A DNA stretch of 7,509 nucleotides, from positions 1 to 7,509 of the forward strand of contig JAKAJX010000232.1 in NCBI GenBank assembly GCA_021824855.1, written 5' to 3'. Within the stretch, counting starts at the first letter, position 1. Every line of letters begins with the position of its first letter. A program made the position numbers and the translations under genes. Source of the stretch: Bacteroidota bacterium. Its GTDB lineage: Bacteria; Bacteroidota; Bacteroidia; Chitinophagales; Chitinophagaceae. The notes under the pieces are model-generated. The model worked only from the letters and a program-made list of their open reading frames with translations. It was not told the origin of the DNA and did no database searches. Positions 1 through 6,204 of the stretch are shown in pieces.

Positions 1-588
1 GGAATGGCTTTAGCTGTCTTTACTTATAATTTTTTATTTACAAATATTCTTACCACTACCGATGCTACAACAAAAACAGAGCTTAGCGATAAGAGAGCAA
101 TTACAACAAAAGTTTCTTTAATTAATAATACAACCGATACACTTAGAAAAGTAGTTACAAATAAGATGTACGAAGATGGTATGAAAATTACTGAAACAAA
201 AATTGATACATTATATGCAGCACAGGGTAAAAAAACAATTAAACCGGCAGTAACAATTTTAAAAGTATTAGGAAATGGTGATTATTGGAAAATAGTATTC
301 TTGGTATGGATAATGATTATATACGTTACAATGGTATATGGACCAATTGCCGCTTTCTTGGTAGAAATGTTTCCAACAAAAATAAGATACACTTCTATGT
401 CGCTACCGTATCATATTGGTAATGGTGTTTTTGGAGGATTAACGCCTTTTATAGCAACACTACTCACTACTATATATGCCGATAATAAAACTGTAGGCTT
501 AATGTATCCGATAATTATTGCTACTTTATGTATGATTATTGGAGCAATATATATCAGCAATAAAAAACACGAAGACGTAACCGTTTAA
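1..588 (+). CDS. MFS transporter, C-terminal part (5' end off the window)
   Basis: This is the C-terminal ~195 residues of a major facilitator superfamily permease in the inner membrane. The frame is open through base 1, so the ATG at position 4 is internal and the N-terminal half lies outside the window. Numbering from base 1, a hydrophobic segment is followed by a ~75-residue polar, Thr/Lys-rich stretch (about residues 18-95), then three more hydrophobic segments (about 98-121, 138-160, 165-182) and a short charged tail. The motif at residues 121-130 (VEMFPTKIRY) followed by TSMSLPYHIGNG is typical of the metabolite:H+ symporter branch (ProP/ShiA/KgtP-like). From memory, a long polar loop at this place also occurs in large members of that branch, so it is probably not a local insertion. 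The substrate cannot be told from sequence; an organic acid or osmolyte is plausible. The next small membrane gene follows after 20 bases, so the two are probably cotranscribed. Confidence 0.88.
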   Translation, partial: GMALAVFTYNFLFTNILTTTDATTKTELSDKRAITTKVSLINNTTDTLRKVVTNKMYEDGMKITETKIDTLYAAQGKKTIKPAVTILKVLGNGDYWKIVFLVWIMIIYVTMVYGPIAAFLVEMFPTKIRYTSMSLPYHIGNGVFGGLTPFIATLLTTIYADNKTVGLMYPIIIATLCMIIGAIYISNKKHEDVTV

Positions 589-608
589 TAACAATAAAAA
601 TTAGTATT

Positions 609-875
609 ATGAATACATTAAAAAGATATGCAGGCCTTTTATGGGTAATACTTGGGCCAATTGGCATTCATTATTTAATTGCCACCGCACAAGCCGAAAT
701 AGCAAAAAAACCTGTGATAGATACTAAAATTCAATGGGCAGTTTTTATAGTAGTATTTTATCCAATTGCTATTGGATTTATCTTATTCGGTTTGTATGCA
801 CTGGAAGGTAATTATGATCATATTCCCGAAGCAAGTGCAGAGCTTGAAGAAGATTATGAAGCTAAACCATTATAA
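609..875 (+). CDS. Small two-helix membrane protein paired with the MFS transporter (DUF6814-like)
   Basis: An 88-residue protein with two predicted transmembrane helices (about residues 7-27 and 41-65), a short basic N-terminus (KR at 5-6), a connecting loop of about 13 residues (IAKKPVIDTKIQW region) and an acidic C-terminal tail rich in Glu. From memory it resembles the uncharacterised small family annotated DUF6814 in Bacteroidota, in which the GP pair in helix 1, the DTKIQW segment and the PIAIG stretch in helix 2 recur. That family assignment is recall, not a search result. It starts 20 bases after the MFS stop and is followed at once by a terminator, so it looks like the second and last gene of a two-gene transporter unit. 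It may be an accessory or stability subunit of the transporter, but no function is established. The ATG at 609 is the only sensible start; its leader is A-rich and lacks a Shine-Dalgarno site. Confidence 0.8.
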   Translation: MNTLKRYAGLLWVILGPIGIHYLIATAQAEIAKKPVIDTKIQWAVFIVVFYPIAIGFILFGLYALEGNYDHIPEASAELEEDYEAKPL

Positions 876-896
876 CAATAACTATTACCACTAATA

Positions 897-938
897 ATAC
901 TACTGGTTGGCTCAATTGCTAACCGGTAGTATATTTTT
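897..938 (+). terminator. Rho-independent terminator after the MFS pair
   Basis: Bases 897-911 pair with 918-932 to form a 15-bp stem (two G-U wobbles, no mismatches) closed by a 6-base loop (912-917, TCAATT). The stem is followed after one base by five T residues (934-938). It lies 21 bases after the stop of the 88-residue gene, where a terminator is expected. It ends only 12 bases before the ATG at 945, so it would also block read-through into the sensor operon, or act as an attenuator if read-through is regulated. Confidence 0.8.
906..937 (+). promoter_or_regulatory. Candidate Bacteroidota-type promoter for the sensor/ligase operon
   Basis: GTTG at 906-909 and TATATTTT at 930-937 match the -33 (TTG) and -7 (TAnnTTTG, last base T instead of G) elements of the Bacteroidota primary sigma factor, with a 20-base gap that fits the known spacing. 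If real, transcription would begin close to 942-946, giving a leaderless or almost leaderless message for the gene at 945. The elements overlap the terminator stem. In DNA this AT-rich, partial matches arise by chance, so this is a suggestion supported mainly by spacing and by the need for a promoter between the terminator and the operon. Confidence 0.3.
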
Positions 939-944
939 ATATCT

Positions 945-1166
945 ATGAAAGAGAAACTAAAAGAACAAAAGCTTTTTTTTATCAGTATTTTATTTATTAT
1001 GCTGTTTAGTTTTCCTTTTATCAAAATGGCCAATACTTACTTTTTTATACTTGGCATACCGCAATTATATTTTTATATTTTTTTGGTTTGGCTTCTATCT
1101 ATTGTTCTTATATTTTTTGTTGTTGATACCCGAAAAAAAAGTATAAAACAAAAAACTGATGAATAA
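945..1166 (+). CDS. Small two-helix membrane protein, candidate ancillary subunit of the SSF sensor kinase
   Basis: A 73-residue protein with a Lys-rich N-terminus (six charged residues before residue 10), two hydrophobic helices (about 10-26 and 40-60) and a basic tail (TRKKSIKQK). The pattern of a Pro after helix 1 and a GIPQLYFY turn into a helix containing VWLL is reminiscent of small proteins encoded next to sodium/solute symporters (DUF3311-, YhdT- or DUF4212-like), but I cannot assign it to one family. Its stop (1164-1166) lies inside the next gene, which starts at 1159, so the two share 8 bases in different frames and are almost certainly translationally coupled. This position next to an SSF-type membrane domain is the main reason to suspect a partner or small subunit of that protein. 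The start at 945 sits only 12 bases from a terminator stem. The gene contains several 8-base homopolymers, but the frame is intact. Confidence 0.75.
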   Translation: MKEKLKEQKLFFISILFIMLFSFPFIKMANTYFFILGIPQLYFYIFLVWLLSIVLIFFVVDTRKKSIKQKTDE

Positions 1167-3882
1167 TTATCTAATCATTATTTGTTCTGTATTATATCTC
1201 TTACTTTTATTTGGAGTAGGTTACTATGCCGAATTACGTTCATCGCAACAAAAAAGCATTATAAACAATCCATACATCTATGCTTTATCGTTAGCCGTTT
1301 ATTGTACTGCTTGGACTTTTTTTGGAAGTGTTGGAAGAGCCACAATTACGGGTATAGAATTTTTATATATTTATTTAGGTCCTACTGTAATGGCTCCCTT
1401 ATTTTGGATGATACTTCGAAAAATTATTCGCATTTCCAAAATGCATCGAATTACCAGTATCGCCGATTTTATTTCTACCCGCTATGGCAAAAATATTTCA
1501 TTAGGCATTATTGTTACTTTATTGTGTGTTATTGGCATTATACCTTATATAGCACTTCAGCTAAAAGCTATTAGCAGCAGCATTGATATTGTAACCGGCA
1601 ACAACCATTCCATCTCTTCGGTTTATCATATCATCAGAGATTCTACTTTATATATTGCTATTGGACTTTCCATTTTTGTTATTTTTTTTGGAACAAGAAA
1701 TGTGGATGCAACAGAAAAACACGAAGGTATGGTTGCAGCAATTGCTTTTGAATCAATTATAAAAATTATTGCTTTTATAGTAGCAGGCATTTTTGTTACC
1801 TACTTTTTATTTAACGGATTTAGCGATGTGGTAAATAAAGCATCGCAACTTCCTTCTTTAAAAAACTTATTTGTTATCCAAAATAGCAACATGTATGTTC
1901 AATTATTTGCAATGATGCTATTGTCTATGTTGGCAGTTTTGTTTTTGCCACGTCAATTTCAAGTTTCGGTGGTAGAAAATGTGCAAGAACATCACTTAAA
2001 TAAAGCCATGTGGTTATTTCCCTTGTACTTATTTATCATTAACATTTTTGTATTGCCCATTGCTTTTGGCGGAACTATCTATTTCCAATCAACAAAAATA
2101 AATGCCGACACCTATGTTTTAGCATTACCATTACATGCACACAAAAACTTAATTACTTTAATAGTTTATATAGGCGGCTTTTCTGCCGCAAGCAGTATGA
2201 TTATTGTTGAAACCATTGCACTAAGCACCATGATTAGTAACAATATTGTAATGCCTTTGCTTTTATCGGTTGATTCGTTTAAAGAAAAGTTAACCAATTC
2301 TATCAGAAAATTTATTATTAATAGCCGAAGAATTAGTATTGTAATTATTATTTTTTTAGCGTATTTATACGATAGAACCGTAGCCGAAAAATATTCATTA
2401 GTATCCATTGGGCTCGTTTCATTTACCGCTGTAGCACAATTTGCTCCAGCAATAATTGGTGGTATTTATTGGAAACGTGCCAACAAAAATGCTGCTGTTG
2501 GCGGTATTATAATTGGTTTTATCATGTGGTTTTATACTTTAGTGATTCCCTCAATTATTGGTGCAGGAATTGGAGATAATTCTTTAAATATTAATGGCCT
2601 ATTTCATCTCTCCTTTATACGACCAACTGCGTTATTTGGGTTAGAAGGTTTAGACATCATTACACATGGTTTTTTTTGGAGTATTTTTTTTAATACCGTT
2701 TGCTTTATAGCCATTTCCTTGCTTACCGAACGCAAATCGCAAGAAATTTATCAGGCCGAAATGTTTGTTGATGCCTATAAACATGTTACACTTTCTGCCG
2801 AAGGATCTGCTATCTGGAAAGGCACTGCCTATATACCCGATTTAAAAACACTTCTTAGCAATTTTATTGGAACACAACGTACTAACCAACTTTTACAAAA
2901 TTATGCTCGCCGAAGAAATATTAAATTATCCGATTCGGGAAAAGCAGAACCTGCAATGGTAAGCTTTGCCGAAAAAATTTTAGCCGGTGCTATTGGCTCG
3001 GCTTCGGCAAGAATTATGGTAAAGAATGTTGTAAAAGAAGAAGAATTAAGCATTGATGAAATACTTAAAATTTTAAGAGAAAGTCAGTTAATGAAAGAAA
3101 CCAATAAAGAGTTGCGAAAAAAATCAATAGAACTAAGTAAAGCTACCGAAGAACTTAAAAAAGCCAATGAACAATTAAAGCAAATGGATGAAATGAAAGA
3201 TGAATTTTTATATACTGTAACGCACGAATTAAGAACTCCACTTACCTCTGTAAGAGCATTAAGCGAAATTGTACACGACAATCCCGATTTGCCCAATGAA
3301 CAAAAAAACGAATACCTCGCTGCTATTATGAAAGAAACCGTTAGGTTAAGTCATTTAATTACACAAGTATTAAATTTAGAGAGATACGAAAGCGGAAGAA
3401 CAAAACTTAATTTAACCAACATCAACTTTGCATTGCTATTAAACGAAACCTTCGAAAGTGCTACACCGTTATTAAAAGAAAAACAATTACAACTTCTTCA
3501 AAATATTTCTGCCGAGCTGCCCATAACCTATGGAGATAAAGATTTACTAAATCAGGTATTCTATAATCTTACTTCCAATGCAATAAAACACGCCAGAAAA
3601 AATATTTGGATTACTGCCAGCATGAAAGAAAATACTTTTCATTTCAGCATAAAAGATGATGGTGCCGGTATTGCAAGCGAAGTACATGAATTAATATTCG
3701 ATAAATTTTTTCAGGCAAAAAATCAAACCCTTAAAAAACCGGAAGGCAGTGGATTAGGATTGGCAATTTGCAAACGAATTATTGAAATGCATCATGGAAA
3801 AATTTGGGTTGAAAGTGAAATAGGAAAGGGAGCAAATTTTATTGTTGAAATTCCTTTATATAATAATTATCCTACCGAATAA
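1159..3882 (+). CDS. Sodium/solute-symporter-type sensor histidine kinase (SSF-STAC-HisKA-HATPase), CrbS/CbrA-like
   Basis: A 907-residue inner-membrane sensor kinase. Residues ~1-527 form a sodium:solute symporter (SLC5/SSF) domain with about 13 hydrophobic segments; the AASSM segment (S345, S346) is where the family's Na+-site Ser/Thr pair usually lies (alignment from memory). Residues ~535-625 look like a STAC domain, the linker typical of transporter-coupled kinases such as CbrA and CrbS. A charged coiled coil (~635-684) leads straight into HisKA, with no room for the PAS domain usual in CbrA. The phospho-acceptor is H689 in HELRTP, whose E-x-x-T pattern suggests both kinase and phosphatase activity. 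The ATP-binding domain has the N box (N803, N807), G1 box DDGAG (833-837), F box FDKFF and G2 box GSGLGL (863-868), so it should be active. The likely signal is a small carboxylate, judged from CrbS, which responds to acetate, and from the acyl-CoA synthetase fusion 11 bases downstream, its probable phosphotransfer partner. Start 1159 overlaps the preceding gene by 8 bases. Confidence 0.93.
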   Translation: MNNYLIIICSVLYLLLLFGVGYYAELRSSQQKSIINNPYIYALSLAVYCTAWTFFGSVGRATITGIEFLYIYLGPTVMAPLFWMILRKIIRISKMHRITSIADFISTRYGKNISLGIIVTLLCVIGIIPYIALQLKAISSSIDIVTGNNHSISSVYHIIRDSTLYIAIGLSIFVIFFGTRNVDATEKHEGMVAAIAFESIIKIIAFIVAGIFVTYFLFNGFSDVVNKASQLPSLKNLFVIQNSNMYVQLFAMMLLSMLAVLFLPRQFQVSVVENVQEHHLNKAMWLFPLYLFIINIFVLPIAFGGTIYFQSTKINADTYVLALPLHAHKNLITLIVYIGGFSAASSMIIVETIALSTMISNNIVMPLLLSVDSFKEKLTNSIRKFIINSRRISIVIIIFLAYLYDRTVAEKYSLVSIGLVSFTAVAQFAPAIIGGIYWKRANKNAAVGGIIIGFIMWFYTLVIPSIIGAGIGDNSLNINGLFHLSFIRPTALFGLEGLDIITHGFFWSIFFNTVCFIAISLLTERKSQEIYQAEMFVDAYKHVTLSAEGSAIWKGTAYIPDLKTLLSNFIGTQRTNQLLQNYARRRNIKLSDSGKAEPAMVSFAEKILAGAIGSASARIMVKNVVKEEELSIDEILKILRESQLMKETNKELRKKSIELSKATEELKKANEQLKQMDEMKDEFLYTVTHELRTPLTSVRALSEIVHDNPDLPNEQKNEYLAAIMKETVRLSHLITQVLNLERYESGRTKLNLTNINFALLLNETFESATPLLKEKQLQLLQNISAELPITYGDKDLLNQVFYNLTSNAIKHARKNIWITASMKENTFHFSIKDDGAGIASEVHELIFDKFFQAKNQTLKKPEGSGLGLAICKRIIEMHHGKIWVESEIGKGANFIVEIPLYNNYPTE

Positions 3883-3893
3883 AATTATCAACT

Positions 3894-6182
3894 ATGAACA
3901 ATAGCCAGCATAAAGTATTAGTAGTAGATGATGATCCCTACATCTTAATGTCATTAGAATTTTTAATGAAAAAAAGTGGGTATCAGGTAATGATTGCCCG
4001 AAATGGTTCTGAAGCATTAAATGCAATTAATCAATACATCCCCGATCTGGTATTGTTAGATATTATGATGCCCGATGTAGATGGATATGCAATATGCGAT
4101 TATATTAAACGCACTCCCGAATACATGCACTGCAAAGTGATATTCATTTCTGCTAAAACAAAAGAATCCGATATAAAAAAGGGATATGCAGTAGGTGCTG
4201 AATTATATATTAATAAACCCTTTAGTACAAGGTTATTAATGCAGCAAGTACACGATTTATTGGATGGTGCAAAAAGCGAAATTAAACCGGCTTATGTAAC
4301 CGAATATCGCCGCAGCATTGAAAACATTCAAGCATTTTGGAAAGAAGAAGCACAAAAGATTAAATGGTTCGAATTTCCTGAAACTATTTTAACTAAAGAT
4401 GCCGATAATTTACACCACTGGTTTAGTGGAGGCAAATTAAACGTATCGTATTTATGTTTGGATTATCATATAGAAGAAGGACGTGGTAACCAAACTGCTT
4501 TAATTTACGATTCGCCGGTTACTAAAACTATTCGTAAATATAATTTTACCGAATTGCGTAACGAAGTTGCTCAGTTAGCCGGTGGCTTAAAAAAATTAGG
4601 CATCACCAAAGGAGATACAATTGTAATTTATATGCCTATGATTCCGCAAGCCGTAATAGCCATGTTGGCTTGTGCCAGAATAGGAGCCATACATAGTGTA
4701 GTATTTGGCGGTTTTGCCCCACACGAATTATCTATCAGAATAGATGATGCCGAACCTAAAGCAATTATTACAGCATCGTACGGAATTGAAATTGATAAAA
4801 AAATAGCTTATAAACCATTGGTCGATCATGCCATAATGGAAGCACATCATAAACCTCAACATGTTATACTATTTCAGCGAGAAGGTATGCAAGTTGAATT
4901 GAATGATACCGATGTAGATATGCAAGAGTTAATGCAAAAAAGTAGTCCTGCCACATACACACCTCTCGATGCTACAGATCCGCTATATGTTTTATATACA
5001 TCGGGCACCACCGGTAAACCCAAAGGCATTGTTAGAGATAATGGAGGCTATGCTGTTGCCCTAAAATACAGCATGAAAAATATTTATAACGTTGATACCG
5101 GCGATGTGTTTTGGGCTGCAAGTGATGTAGGTTGGGTTGTAGGCCATAGTTATATTGTATACGGCCCACTTATACAAGGCTGTACCACTGTTTTATTTGA
5201 AGGTAAACCTGTTAAAACCCCTAATGCGGGCGAGTTTTGGCGGGTTGCTGCAGAACATAAAGTAAAATCAATGTTTACAGCTCCTACTGCTATTCGTGCC
5301 ATTAAAAAAGAAGACCCCGATGGTATATTACTAAAAAACAAAGATCTATCGCAGCTTAAAATTTTGTTTCTTGCCGGCGAACGATGCGATCCTGCAACCT
5401 ATCATTGGGTAAACGATTTATTACAAAAACCGGTAATAGATCATTGGTGGCAAACAGAAAGCGGATGGCCAATGTTAGGCATAATGATGGGTATTGAACC
5501 ATTGCCTACCAAAGCCGGAAGTGCAGGTAAACCTATTCCGGGTTTTGATGTGCAAATTTTAGAAGATGATGGAACCATTGTTACCAACCAAGAAGAAGGT
5601 TTTGTTGCTGTAAAATTACCCTTACCTCCCGGATGCTTGCCAACTTTATGGAAAAACCCCGATGGCTTTAAACAATCTTATCTTTTTCAATTTCCGGGCT
5701 ATTATTTAACCGGAGATGGCGGACATAGAGATGAAGATGGCTATTTCTATATTATGGGAAGAATTGACGATGTTATTAATGTATCGGGGCACCGATTAAG
5801 TACCGGTGAAATGGAGGAAATTATTTCACGGCATCCGGCTATTGCAGAATGTGCCGTAGTTGGTATTGCAGATGAATTACGTGGACAAAAGCCTATTGGA
5901 TTTGTAGTATTAAAAGATAGTCATCACAACGATGAATTTGAATTGGAAGATGAATTGATTAGATTAGTAAGAGATCAAATTGGAGCCGTAGCTTATTTTA
6001 AAAATGCCATTTTAGTAAACAGATTACCTAAAACAAGAAGTGGTAAAATTTTAAGAAAAACAATTCGCTTAATGGCCGATGGTTCAGCATATACAATTCC
6101 ATCTACCATTGATGACCCTTCTATTTTAAATGAGATAAAAGAAAAACTTATGGAAAGAAAAATAGGCAACGCTTTTCAATAA
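3894..6182 (+). CDS. Response-regulator receiver domain fused to short-chain (propionyl/acetyl) acyl-CoA synthetase, ACSS3/PrpE type
   Basis: A 762-residue fusion. Residues 1-123 are a complete CheY-like receiver: acidic pocket D12/D13, phospho-acceptor D56 (LLDIMMPD), S86 and K108 (KPF). After a ~10-residue linker, residues ~134-762 are a full-length AMP-forming acyl-CoA synthetase (E. coli PrpE is about 628 residues). It makes acyl-CoA from a short carboxylate, ATP and CoA through an acyl-AMP. Visible motifs are P-loop YTSGTTGKPKG (368-378), WWQTESGWP (518-526), TGD (606-608), R623, GHR (632-634) and PKTRSGK with catalytic K718. LAGERCD, IYDSPVT and KLPLPPG match human ACSS3 closely (from memory). 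A494 replaces the Val that restricts acetyl-CoA synthetases to acetate, favouring propionate. K718 is the lysine acetylated by Pat-type enzymes in Acs and PrpE. There is no DNA-binding domain, and no in-frame ATG or stop at the junction, so the fusion appears genuine. It begins 11 bases after the sensor kinase, its presumed phosphodonor. Confidence 0.95.
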   Translation: MNNSQHKVLVVDDDPYILMSLEFLMKKSGYQVMIARNGSEALNAINQYIPDLVLLDIMMPDVDGYAICDYIKRTPEYMHCKVIFISAKTKESDIKKGYAVGAELYINKPFSTRLLMQQVHDLLDGAKSEIKPAYVTEYRRSIENIQAFWKEEAQKIKWFEFPETILTKDADNLHHWFSGGKLNVSYLCLDYHIEEGRGNQTALIYDSPVTKTIRKYNFTELRNEVAQLAGGLKKLGITKGDTIVIYMPMIPQAVIAMLACARIGAIHSVVFGGFAPHELSIRIDDAEPKAIITASYGIEIDKKIAYKPLVDHAIMEAHHKPQHVILFQREGMQVELNDTDVDMQELMQKSSPATYTPLDATDPLYVLYTSGTTGKPKGIVRDNGGYAVALKYSMKNIYNVDTGDVFWAASDVGWVVGHSYIVYGPLIQGCTTVLFEGKPVKTPNAGEFWRVAAEHKVKSMFTAPTAIRAIKKEDPDGILLKNKDLSQLKILFLAGERCDPATYHWVNDLLQKPVIDHWWQTESGWPMLGIMMGIEPLPTKAGSAGKPIPGFDVQILEDDGTIVTNQEEGFVAVKLPLPPGCLPTLWKNPDGFKQSYLFQFPGYYLTGDGGHRDEDGYFYIMGRIDDVINVSGHRLSTGEMEEIISRHPAIAECAVVGIADELRGQKPIGFVVLKDSHHNDEFELEDELIRLVRDQIGAVAYFKNAILVNRLPKTRSGKILRKTIRLMADGSAYTIPSTIDDPSILNEIKEKLMERKIGNAFQ

Positions 6183-6204
6183 GCATTATTTCTTCCCATA
6201 AAAA

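Noticed and set aside
1182..1574. Open frame of 130 codons on the plus strand inside the sensor gene
   Set aside because: It lies wholly within the SSF-coding region in another frame, has a Tyr/Phe/Cys/Ser-rich composition typical of shadow frames, and shows no family resemblance.
2669..2696. Two 8-base T runs and a short GTATT/AATAC inverted repeat inside the sensor gene, as a possible terminator or frameshift site
   Set aside because: The stem is only 5 bp and the reading frame continues normally through the SSF domain; such runs are expected in AT-rich membrane-protein genes.
4255..4300. Possible artefactual fusion of two genes (regulator and ligase) at the linker
   Set aside because: The frame is continuous, with no homopolymer that would suggest an indel, no stop, and no in-frame ATG near the start of the ligase domain; only a TTG (4260) exists. 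A true fusion is the simpler reading.
6150..6199. Imperfect inverted repeat (6150-6160 with 6189-6199) that could end the minus-strand gene or the ligase operon
   Set aside because: The stem is AT-rich with an A-C mismatch and a 28-base loop, it lies partly in coding sequence, and the arms are purine/pyrimidine tracts that pair easily by chance.
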